Positions 1 through 6,042 of a stretch of DNA of 10,786 nt are shown in pieces. The notes beneath the pieces were generated by a model that did no database searches, was not told the DNA's origin, and worked only from the letters and a program-made list of their open reading frames with translations. Origin of the DNA: Bacteroidota bacterium (GTDB lineage Bacteria > Bacteroidota > Bacteroidia > Chitinophagales > Chitinophagaceae); NCBI GenBank assembly GCA_023433265.1, contig JAEZDR010000135.1, forward strand, positions 1-10,786, given 5' to 3'. Within the stretch, counting starts at the first letter, position 1. Each line of letters opens with the position of its first letter. The position numbers and the translations under genes are program-made.

Positions 1-2390
1 GCTTTCACCTGGTTGTTGCCGAAGCGGTAAGTCATGTTCAACCTGAACTGCCGGCTTTCCCAACCGCCACTTACACGTAGAAACTGGGCAGAGTTCTCGC
101 TTACGCTGCTCCAGCGCATGGTTTGAAAAATATCTGTGACGCTGGCCTTTACATTTATTTTTCCTTTAGCAAGGCTTGCCATCAGGCCTGCATCAAGGCC
201 CCACATTGCTTTGCTTTTGAATGTGCCTTGCCAAATGGAAGGAGAAGAATACCATCCGCTGAGTTCAGCCGTAAAAGTTTTATTGAGTTTAAACGAGTTC
301 TGCCCATATAACGTTAATGCATAAGCATCAAGGTCTATCTTTTTGCCCGGACCAAAGTCGGCAGTAAAGTGCGTATAGTAGGTGTTGAGGTTCATGAACA
401 AACTATAAAACTTGTACTGGTAAGGCATGCTTATGTTAAGGCTGATGATATCCTGCTTTGCAAGGTTTTTCTTAGTCATATAGCTCTTTGTGCCTTCTGC
501 TGTATCAATGTACTGGCTAAATACATCGTCCACATGGCTATAATTAAGTGTTGTGGTGAGTTTGTACTTATAGGTGTGCGTGAGGCCAAAGCTATGCGTG
601 TATTGTGGGGTAAGTTGTGTATTGCCCTTCTGAAACGTGTACTCATCCAGTTTAAACTCAAAAGGATTCAGATCCTGGTAGGCAGGCCTGTCAATGCGGC
701 GGCTATATGTAATGCTAAACTGGCTCATCGGGTTTTTATTGAATGTTATGGCAGCACTAGGAAAGGCGTCGAGGTAGTTGCGTGTAAACCCTGAGTCGTA
801 CTTCTCATATTTGCCTCCTTTCCAGGTATGGCCGTCCGATACGCCTTTTGCATGCGTGCTTTCTACCCTAAGCCCCAATTGGATCATGAATCCTTTGAAC
901 TGCCTGTTGTAGTTAGCATAAACAGCGTTGATGTTTTCAGTGTATTTGAAAAAGTTACTTCTGCCGGTATCCAGTACAGCGCCCCCTGGCAGTACATCAT
1001 ACCTCCTGAAATCGTTCTTTGAATCAACAAAGGATATCTTACCCCCCAGGCCCAGCTTACCTTTCAGCCAGGGTTGTTCATAGTCCAGTTTGAAAGAATA
1101 GATGTCAATCTCTGAAGGGGCAAGCATGTTATAGATTACATTGTAAAGAGGCGTGCCTGTTTTGTCGTAATAGAAGTTAGGCTGGTACTGATCGTTATTG
1201 AGGCGATAGATGCCATAATCCACGTCCATGTTTAGTTCGCGGCCGCTTGTATCGGTATACCGGTAGTTGGCGTTCAGGTTCACGTTATCGCGCTTCATTT
1301 CATTCCGGTTATCAGACACAAGCTTCCTGTCAAGCTGCTTGGTAGGGAAATAAGTTATATCAGTGTAGGCCTTGTTCCGCATTTTATTACGGCTGAAGTT
1401 GCCGTTTGCCATCAAGCCTATGGTCGTCTTCTTTGTAAGGAAATAATCCAGCCCTGCTTTAAAGCCATGGCTCATTCCTTCATTTCTCATCTTAGAGTGT
1501 TGATCGAACAAAGAGTCCCACATCACGGTCGTATTGCCATTATCAACCTGCCTGTACAAATCCATGAAGTTTTCGTTATGAAAGCGGTTGAAGTTGTAAT
1601 TGCTAAACAGGTTAACGCGTTTGTTCCTGTGGTTTAGCGCAAGGCTGCTGTTATACTTGGGCATAATTCCAATATTGTAACCAGCGCTCACGCTGCCGTT
1701 TGTACCAATGGTTTTATCTTTCTTTAACCTGATATTGATGATACCTGCATTTCCCGCAGCTTCGTACCTGGCAGAGGGGTTAGTGATAACCTCTACCGCT
1801 TCAATCTGGTTGGTTTGCATGCTTTTGAGGTATTCGCTCAGGTCTTTTCCTGAAAGCGGAGAAGGTCTGCCATCGATATATACCTGTACGCCATTCTTTC
1901 CACTCAGGCTTATGTTATCATCCTTATCTATGGTAACACCGGGCGCTTTGCGCAGCAGTTCCAATGCATCCTGCCCTACAGCGTTAATCGTATTCTCAAC
2001 ATTCAGGATTGTTTTATCAGCCTTTACTTCTATCATCGGCTTGCGGGCGGTTACCGTTACATCGCCAAGCTTAGAAGCAGCTTTTATAAGCGTAACAATA
2101 GGTATTTCTACATCCTTACCCTGCATTTCAAAGGGTACCGTAAAGGAAATATCGTAGCCTACGTGGCTGGCCTTGAGTAGATATTTTCCGTTGGAAATAT
2201 TCTCAAACTTGTACATGCCGTCGTTGTTGGATACGCCAAGCTTGGCCACTGAAGAGTCCTTAACGCGAAGTAGTTGGATAGTGGAGTTGTTGATAGGCCT
2301 GCCTTCAATAGATTGGATTTTACCGGATATGCTTTGGCTGCTGGCAATTACAGTTGTGCCAAGCAGTGCAAGGAGTAATAGGAATTTCAT
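1..2390 (-). CDS. TonB-dependent-receptor-like outer membrane beta-barrel protein (C-terminus cut by window edge)
   Basis: An uninterrupted frame of 796 codons runs from an ATG at 2390 to the left edge. Residues 1-19 form a signal peptide (K2, then a leucine-rich core, then ASSQS). Residues 20-105 fit a carboxypeptidase-regulatory-like beta-sandwich. Residues 115-222 are a plug-like domain, with the markers ELLRKAPGV, VQVYIDGRPSPLSG and NPSARYEAAGNAGIINI. The rest is aromatic-rich alternating strands typical of an outer-membrane barrel. The last visible residues, NMTYRFGNNQVK, resemble the end of the barrel in this family, so probably only a few tens of residues are missing. This is the outer membrane beta-barrel family common in Bacteroidota and related to TonB-dependent receptors. 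The substrate cannot be inferred: no SusD-like partner is visible, although one could lie beyond the left edge. No clear TonB box was seen. The gene is divergent from dgkA. Confidence 0.93.
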   Translation of the reverse strand, partial: MKFLLLLALLGTTVIASSQSISGKIQSIEGRPINNSTIQLLRVKDSSVAKLGVSNNDGMYKFENISNGKYLLKASHVGYDISFTVPFEMQGKDVEIPIVTLIKAASKLGDVTVTARKPMIEVKADKTILNVENTINAVGQDALELLRKAPGVTIDKDDNISLSGKNGVQVYIDGRPSPLSGKDLSEYLKSMQTNQIEAVEVITNPSARYEAAGNAGIINIRLKKDKTIGTNGSVSAGYNIGIMPKYNSSLALNHRNKRVNLFSNYNFNRFHNENFMDLYRQVDNGNTTVMWDSLFDQHSKMRNEGMSHGFKAGLDYFLTKKTTIGLMANGNFSRNKMRNKAYTDITYFPTKQLDRKLVSDNRNEMKRDNVNLNANYRYTDTSGRELNMDVDYGIYRLNNDQYQPNFYYDKTGTPLYNVIYNMLAPSEIDIYSFKLDYEQPWLKGKLGLGGKISFVDSKNDFRRYDVLPGGAVLDTGRSNFFKYTENINAVYANYNRQFKGFMIQLGLRVESTHAKGVSDGHTWKGGKYEKYDSGFTRNYLDAFPSAAITFNKNPMSQFSITYSRRIDRPAYQDLNPFEFKLDEYTFQKGNTQLTPQYTHSFGLTHTYKYKLTTTLNYSHVDDVFSQYIDTAEGTKSYMTKKNLAKQDIISLNISMPYQYKFYSLFMNLNTYYTHFTADFGPGKKIDLDAYALTLYGQNSFKLNKTFTAELSGWYSSPSIWQGTFKSKAMWGLDAGLMASLAKGKINVKASVTDIFQTMRWSSVSENSAQFLRVSGGWESRQFRLNMTYRFGNNQVK

Positions 2391-2485
2391 GAGTGTCTGT
2401 TTGTGCTAAAGAGGGGTAAAGATTCGAATAAGGCCTGACAATTCCATGACGGAAAGGATGGGTGGTATTAAGGGCTGGTAAAAGG

Positions 2486-2523
2486 ATTGAAAGTCAATTG
2501 CTGAAGAATTGAAATAAATTGAA
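2486..2523. repeat. Helically phased ATTG motifs in the divergent upstream region
   Basis: ATTG occurs at 2486, 2497, 2508 and 2518, spaced 11, 11 and 10 bases apart; three of the four read ATTGAA. A related ATTAAA follows at 2527. The array lies between the starts of the receptor gene (2390, minus) and dgkA (2609, plus). Spacing near one helical turn would place the motifs on one face of the DNA, as in a multimeric regulator site or a bent region. That role is inference; the region is A/T-rich and chance is possible. Confidence 0.35.
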
Positions 2524-2608
2524 TGGATTAAATGGCCTGTCACACCCTTGCCGCTTACAGTTGCTTCAGGCGTCAGCGGATTCCCTTACTCTGCATTATC
2601 TTTCCCCC

Positions 2609-2956
2609 ATGAAATACCTCCTTTCCCGCATCAAGTACGCAAATGCCGGCCTCAGGTATTTCTTTAGTCATGAACGAAATGGACGCACCCAGGCAGTGGT
2701 GGCTGGAGTAGTAGTAGCGCTTGGTGTATTCTTTGGTATTAACCGTACAGAATGGATGATTATCCTGCTTTGCATTGCGCTTGTGCTAGGGCTGGAAATG
2801 GTTAACACCAGCCTGGAGATGATTTGTAACTTCCTTACCAAAGACTACGATATCCGCATTAAGCACATCAAGGATATTGCAGCTGCTGCGGTGTGGCTGG
2901 CTGCTATTATTTCAGTAGTGATAGGGGTGATGATTTTCTGGCCGTATATTACTTAG
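2609..2956 (+). CDS. dgkA: Diacylglycerol kinase family protein (DgkA / undecaprenol kinase type)
   Basis: This is a 115-residue integral membrane kinase, close to the usual length of about 120. It phosphorylates diacylglycerol or undecaprenol at the inner membrane, which recycles lipid intermediates for phospholipid or cell-wall synthesis. The E. coli DgkA catalytic residues E69, N72, E76, K94 and D95 match E63, N66, E70, K88 and D89 here with a constant offset of six. The signature reads GLEMVNTSLE, followed by HIKDIAAAAV. Three hydrophobic segments lie at about 29-44, 49-66 and 91-112. The frame is open upstream to 2519, but the extra 30 residues are unlike the family, so I start at 2609, where the conserved protein begins. 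A TATCTTTC element at 2597-2604 resembles the Bacteroidota -7 box (TAnnTTTG) and would give a nearly leaderless mRNA. The sequence does not separate diacylglycerol from undecaprenol as substrate. Confidence 0.93.
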   Translation: MKYLLSRIKYANAGLRYFFSHERNGRTQAVVAGVVVALGVFFGINRTEWMIILLCIALVLGLEMVNTSLEMICNFLTKDYDIRIKHIKDIAAAAVWLAAIISVVIGVMIFWPYIT

Positions 2957-2987
2957 GCCTTTTAACTGTTTGCGTGCTAAGTCATTA

Positions 2988-3056
2988 ATGAACAATCAAT
3001 CCATAGTAGCGGGCATTGATTCCGGCGTGGGGTGGCGATGGTAGTTCTACCAAAGG
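2988..3056 (+). pseudogene. Possible N-terminal remnant of an actin-like (ASKHA) sugar kinase
   Basis: From an ATG at 2988 the frame reads MNNQSIVAGIDSG and stops after about 15 codons. The next frame (+1) continues GGDGSSTKG up to about 3056. Placed together these resemble the phosphate-1 loop of FGGY or BadF/NagK-type kinases (GID-G-G/T-x-STKG). Nothing kinase-like follows. The resemblance is short and may be accidental, or this may be a tiny leftover of a deleted gene. Confidence 0.22.
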
Positions 3057-3113
3057 GTCGTGCCTATGGCACTTGGTCTGGTGGTTGGTGGGATATCCTC
3101 ACCCCACCCACGC
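3025..3113. other. Foldable segment: long closing stem with internal hairpins
   Basis: Positions 3025-3031 (GCGTGGG) pair with 3107-3113 (CCCACGC). After one bulged G (3032), 3033-3035 pair with 3104-3106, giving ten pairs. Inside are hairpins at 3040-3051 (GGTAG/CTACC, two-base loop), 3060-3072 (GTGCC/GGCAC, three-base loop) and 3087-3103 (six pairs including one G-T, five-base loop). The right arm covers the last codons and stop of the minus-strand gene ending at 3099, so the segment could act as its terminator. It could also be a repeat element or a structured RNA. No tRNA T-arm is present. Confidence 0.4.
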
Positions 3114-3833
3114 ATCCATCACGTCTGCGGCATTAAATCGTTTGTTGAACGATCCGGAGAACTTATCCCCTGCGTTGCAGGAGTATTGGCGAACAGAAAC
3201 TACATGTAGGTACAGCGGAAAGCCTTCCGGAATTTCGGTGTTGAGCTCTACAATGTCTTCTTCCCCTTTTACTTTTAGCATGTCGGTTACATCATCTGCG
3301 CGGGCCACGATGGCCCTGGAAAAGTCAATGCCTATAACGCTGCTCACCACTTTGAAGAAATCGTAATTGATGCTGTTTTTAAACTCAGGGCGCTTTAGTT
3401 TAACTGTATAAAATCCGCGCTCCCTTTTTCTTTCAATCGGGCTGGCAATAGCGGCGGTGACAGCGTGTAGCTGGTTAAATTTAAAATCCCTGAGGTTATT
3501 GCAGCAAATGGTTTCAAGGCCTTCATGCGGGCGGTTTTTTGCCTCTTTAATGCTGTCGAGCATCGTTTTCACCAGCCGGCTGGTGAGGTTGTTGCCCTTT
3601 ACCGGGTCAATGACAGGACCAATACCCAGCCTGATGCACTTACCCATTTTAGCTGCGATGGATAAACGTTGCTGCGCATTTCTAAGTCCTGCAAAGGCGG
3701 CATCCTGCTGTATTCTTTTCTTGCTATGTGGGGTATAAGCCCGAACTACGATACCCTTGCATTGACTGCTTCTATAAAAACTAAGGCCTTTAAGCTTGCC
3801 TGTAAAATGGCCGAATCCTGCTGATCTTGCCAT
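3099..3833 (-). CDS. Bacteroidota protein of unknown function (244 aa)
   Basis: This is an intact 244-residue gene whose function I do not recognise. The N-terminus MARSAGFGHFTGKLKGLSFYRS follows a pattern I recall from uncharacterised Bacteroidota proteins: MAR, then GxLxGhSFY, then a lysine/arginine-rich segment and a DxAFxxLRN-like stretch. Here that stretch is QQDAAFAGLRNAQQR at about residues 42-56. The first 180 residues are strongly basic and contain NNLRDFKFNQ. The C-terminal third is more acidic and reads like beta-strands (EEDIVELNTEIPEGFPLYLHVVSV). There is no signal peptide, membrane segment or known catalytic motif, so a cytoplasmic location is likely. Basic character could mean nucleic-acid contact, but this is only a guess. 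The ATG at 3833 follows an A/T-rich stretch, usual for Bacteroidota starts. Downstream lies the foldable segment ending at 3113. The neighbouring hydrolase is more than 550 bases away and is unlikely to share its operon. Confidence 0.8.
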   Translation of the reverse strand: MARSAGFGHFTGKLKGLSFYRSSQCKGIVVRAYTPHSKKRIQQDAAFAGLRNAQQRLSIAAKMGKCIRLGIGPVIDPVKGNNLTSRLVKTMLDSIKEAKNRPHEGLETICCNNLRDFKFNQLHAVTAAIASPIERKRERGFYTVKLKRPEFKNSINYDFFKVVSSVIGIDFSRAIVARADDVTDMLKVKGEEDIVELNTEIPEGFPLYLHVVSVRQYSCNAGDKFSGSFNKRFNAADVMDAWVG

Positions 3834-4090
3834 AAAAAATAGTTTGGTTGCTATTATAACGCACTACTGCCTCGCTTTCGTTTAGCAAGCACTGCGAAAG
3901 ATTTGTTAATCAGGAAATCAAAACAATCAAGTAACAAATTCCAATGCAGCTACCCAAAATACTCATGAATCTTTTATGCAAGTTTCAGGTAGCAACATCA
4001 ATTGTTTTTACCTGGCGTTAACTGCTGTCATCAAGCAAGCAGTTTTGCATATAAGCTGAATGACTGCTGCCAATATCAAGCATACTACCT

Positions 4091-4111
4091 GTTATACCGG
4101 AGCGGTATAAC
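4091..4111. promoter_or_regulatory. Perfect inverted repeat, 9-bp arms with 3-base spacer
   Basis: GTTATACCG (4091-4099) and CGGTATAAC (4103-4111) are exact reverse complements around GAG. The compact symmetric form suits either a dimeric repressor operator or a tight hairpin. No T-run follows on either side, so it is not a standard intrinsic terminator. The nearest gene start is the minus-strand gene at 3833, about 260 bases away, which makes a simple operator role uncertain. Confidence 0.45.
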
Positions 4112-4240
4112 TGAGGGGGTAAAGAAATACCGAAGGATGGTCGGGTAGATAGTGGGTTGTTGTATGCGTGTATGCGGGTGGATACTGAAGGGTAGTTGTG
4201 TTATCGTCGTGTGATCCTAGTGTGATCGGTGTTTGGTTTT
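4112..4240. repeat. G/T-rich strand-asymmetric stretch with short direct repeats
   Basis: The plus strand is markedly G and T rich. It contains TGTATGCG twice in exact tandem (4161-4168 and 4169-4176), and GTGTGATC twice (4209-4216 and 4220-4227) separated by CTA. No reading frame is sustained. It may be decayed sequence or simple-repeat expansion; function is unknown. Confidence 0.35.
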
Positions 4241-4317
4241 CATATAGTCGTCATGTAATGCATATATAATCCATGTATGGTTGCCGCTTGAACCGGGGAT
4301 GATTAGGAATGGCAATA

Positions 4318-4349
4318 GTGTGTGCGCCTTCTAAACAAGGCGGGTACAC
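4318..4349 (-). terminator. Hairpin downstream of the serine hydrolase gene, possible terminator
   Basis: CGCCTT (4325-4330) pairs with AAGGCG (4337-4342) around a six-base loop. After one G-G mismatch, six further pairs follow outward, two of them G-T wobbles, ending at 4318 and 4349. It lies about 37 bases past the hydrolase stop in that gene's direction. The U-tract is poor, so termination is plausible rather than proven. Confidence 0.45.
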
Positions 4350-4385
4350 GCATTCGCCAATCACTTTCCATTATTCAATTTTCAC

Positions 4386-5579
4386 TCACTCCCCTATTGC
4401 TGAAGCTTTATGCAGGAAACGCTCTGCATTTATCTGCGGATGTTTCCAGTTATGTCCCAATCGCACAACGATAGTGTTGTTAGCGGGGTTTACAAAGATG
4501 TATTGTCCTAAAATGCCTTTCGCCATAAACGAAGCGTTGCCGGTACAAAGCACAGGGTACCGCGGCTTCCCATCGCGACGGCTAATGATAGAGGGCAGTT
4601 GCTTACAATGCTTACCGGCAGCCAGCTTTGCGGCTTCTGCTGAGTCGCTGAAATAACGCGTGTTGTTGCCCGTCCACCACTGGTTTTTGTAGCCATCGTA
4701 GGCAAACATTGTATCGCCGGAGGTGGTGTTTGTCACCCAGGCTCCGTCCAGCAATTGTTGCCCGTTCCAGTTACCCTTGTTCAGGTACAGGCGTCCCAGC
4801 TTTGCATAGTCCCTGGCTTTTGCATTGATGCAACAAAAAGCGCGCGCCTGCCGGTGGCGCCGGCTGTCTATATTCCAGGTGGCATAACTTTCCATACCGA
4901 GCGGCTCCCATATTTTTTCTTGTAGATAATCTTGTATGTGTTGGCCTGTTGCGGCTTCCACCACCATAGCCAACAACTGGGTGTTCACGCTTTTGTACTC
5001 GTTAGTGCCAGGTGCTTTTTCTATTTCCAGGCTGCGCAGCTTGCCCCTTATATTCTTAGTAAAACCGAGCTTCAACACATCGGAAGCAGGCTTGTAATAA
5101 TCCTCGCTGCTCCTTATGCCGCTGCGCATATCCAGCAGGTGCTGGATCGTAATCTGGCTAAAACGCTCGTCTTGTTCCTGTAGCCAGGGAAGGTATTCGG
5201 TGATGGGTTGCTGCAGGCTTTTGATCTTTCCTTCCTGCACAGCTATTTGCGTGAGGGTGGACACAAAGCTTTTAGCCACAGAAAAAGAAGGCATGATCGC
5301 CGCGCTGTCAACAAACATCTTCTCATAAAGAATGCTATCGTTGCGAATTACGAGGAAGGCGTATGTATCAGTGTTGGCAAGGTTGCTGTCCAGCCAGGCC
5401 TTGTTATCACTGTCCAGGCTTCCCTGCCTGAAGTAAAAAGGACGGCTGCTTTGATACAAGGTGTCCGCATCCATCCTATCCAGGTCTTCCAGTTTGAAAT
5501 GGCGGTTGTTGTAAGCACGGAGGATGTAGCAGGACGAAAGGGATGAACTAACCAGCAACAGCAGCAGGAATTTCTTCAT
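4386..5579 (-). CDS. Lipoprotein serine hydrolase of the class C beta-lactamase fold
   Basis: This 397-residue protein starts at 5579, because MKKFLLLLLVSSSLSSC is a lipoprotein signal with lipobox LSSC (Cys17). The frame is open to an ATG at 5627, but the extra 16 residues would bury the signal. The catalytic SxxK is S100-V-A-K103, within PSFSVAKSF. Y195, in EYKSVNTQLL, is the probable general base of the YxS/YxN motif, as in the NylB-type esterase/amidase relatives. ARDYAKLGRLYLNKGNWNGQQLL (about 255-277) and KGILGQYIFVNP (about 354-365) are typical of the family, the latter in place of the KTG motif. It is expected to be a membrane-anchored periplasmic esterase, amidase or peptidase; the substrate is unknown, and antibiotic resistance is not implied. 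Residues 305-348 look like a family-specific insertion. The gene appears monocistronic. Confidence 0.9.
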   Translation of the reverse strand: MKKFLLLLLVSSSLSSCYILRAYNNRHFKLEDLDRMDADTLYQSSRPFYFRQGSLDSDNKAWLDSNLANTDTYAFLVIRNDSILYEKMFVDSAAIMPSFSVAKSFVSTLTQIAVQEGKIKSLQQPITEYLPWLQEQDERFSQITIQHLLDMRSGIRSSEDYYKPASDVLKLGFTKNIRGKLRSLEIEKAPGTNEYKSVNTQLLAMVVEAATGQHIQDYLQEKIWEPLGMESYATWNIDSRRHRQARAFCCINAKARDYAKLGRLYLNKGNWNGQQLLDGAWVTNTTSGDTMFAYDGYKNQWWTGNNTRYFSDSAEAAKLAAGKHCKQLPSIISRRDGKPRYPVLCTGNASFMAKGILGQYIFVNPANNTIVVRLGHNWKHPQINAERFLHKASAIGE

Positions 5580-5700
5580 GTATCGAAAATAGGCAAACAG
5601 ATGGCGCTGTGAACACAGTTTTAGCAATGCTTTTTATTAATAGCAGCCTTTAGCCTACTTACTCCTTTTATCTCTTCATTTGTTTTGGTAAATTGCAGCC

Positions 5701-6042
5701 ATGGGTAGCAGTAAAAAAACTTCAAAGTCAGACAAGGCGAAAGGCGGTGACTCCCAAAAAAAGAAACCCTCGAAGTCGCTCAAAAGTTTGTCTTCCTTAG
5801 AGGACGATGATAGAGCTATTCAAGAACTTAAACGAATGGCGGGAAATGCTAGCTTAATTGCTTCGGAAGCTGCTACCCGTGTGGGTCTGCCAAAGATTTA
5901 CGCTACTAAAAAAGAGGTGGTTGTAGAAGTGCCGGGGAAAGAGAAAGAAGTACTGGTATCTTCCTATTCTTTAGGTGCAGGAAAGAGTTTCTTCGTAAAA
6001 TATAAGAAAGGAACCGTATTACATGCCGGCGACAAGAAGTAA
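5701..6042 (+). CDS. Small basic protein, candidate antitoxin partner of a zeta-like toxin
   Basis: This is an intact 113-residue gene starting at the ATG at 5701. Residues 1-33 are a low-complexity tail rich in lysine and serine. Residues 36-60 look helical (DDRAIQELKRMAGNASLIASEAATR). Residues 61-113 look like beta-strands (GLPKIYATKKEVVVEVPGK, then VLVSSYSLGAGKSFFVKYKKG). No signal peptide or membrane segment is seen. The next gene starts at 6023, inside this one and overlapping by 20 bases, which implies translational coupling. Small proteins with a similar 'GhPKIY ... ExPG' strand pattern precede zeta-type P-loop kinases in other Bacteroidota, to my recollection. That context and the overlap are the basis for the antitoxin proposal; the sequence itself carries no diagnostic motif. 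Since the downstream kinase is broken, this gene may be a surviving orphan. Confidence 0.68.
   Translation: MGSSKKTSKSDKAKGGDSQKKKPSKSLKSLSSLEDDDRAIQELKRMAGNASLIASEAATRVGLPKIYATKKEVVVEVPGKEKEVLVSSYSLGAGKSFFVKYKKGTVLHAGDKK

Larger units (their letters stand above)
3834..4385. other. Gene-free intergenic region with several inverted repeats
   Basis: No convincing coding sequence is seen on either strand. The half near 3834 presumably holds the promoter of the unknown gene, and the half near 4385 the terminator of the serine hydrolase. Minor inverted repeats are CTTTCG (3875-3880) with CGAAAG (3895-3900), and AACTGCT (4020-4026) with AGCAGTT (4038-4044). The stronger hairpins and the G/T-rich stretch are listed separately. 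Confidence 0.6.

Noticed and set aside
369..794. Open frame of 141 codons on the plus strand
   Set aside because: It is antisense to the well-supported receptor gene and has no family-like features; other plus-strand frames within 1-2390 are rejected for the same reason.
1708..2157. Open frame of 149 codons on the plus strand with hydrophobic character
   Set aside because: It lies opposite the plug domain of the receptor; its hydrophobicity follows from the complementary codons.
2417..2425. TAAAGATTC upstream of the receptor gene, also found at 10269-10277 upstream of the receiver gene
   Set aside because: Nine bases in two A/T-rich promoters can match by chance, the distances to the starts differ, and neither fits the -7 consensus well.
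2519..2608. Upstream in-frame extension of dgkA
   Set aside because: The 30 extra residues are unlike the family; the conserved protein begins at 2609 and all catalytic residues align from there.
3025..3113. tRNA or tRNA-like gene, suggested by a 7-bp outer stem and internal arms
   Set aside because: There is no T-arm with a TTCRA loop, no recognisable anticodon arm and no CCA or discriminator pattern.
3016..3366. Plus-strand open frame of 116 codons
   Set aside because: Most of it is antisense to the unknown gene at 3099-3833; only the short GGDGSSTKG part is discussed as a possible remnant.
3871..3900. CTTTCG/CGAAAG inverted repeat as a copy of the hairpin element at 10325
   Set aside because: Only a few bases are shared and the stem is six pairs with a 14-base loop.
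5580..5627. Earlier start of the serine hydrolase at 5627
   Set aside because: It would put 16 residues in front of a clear lipoprotein signal peptide; the start at 5579 fits.
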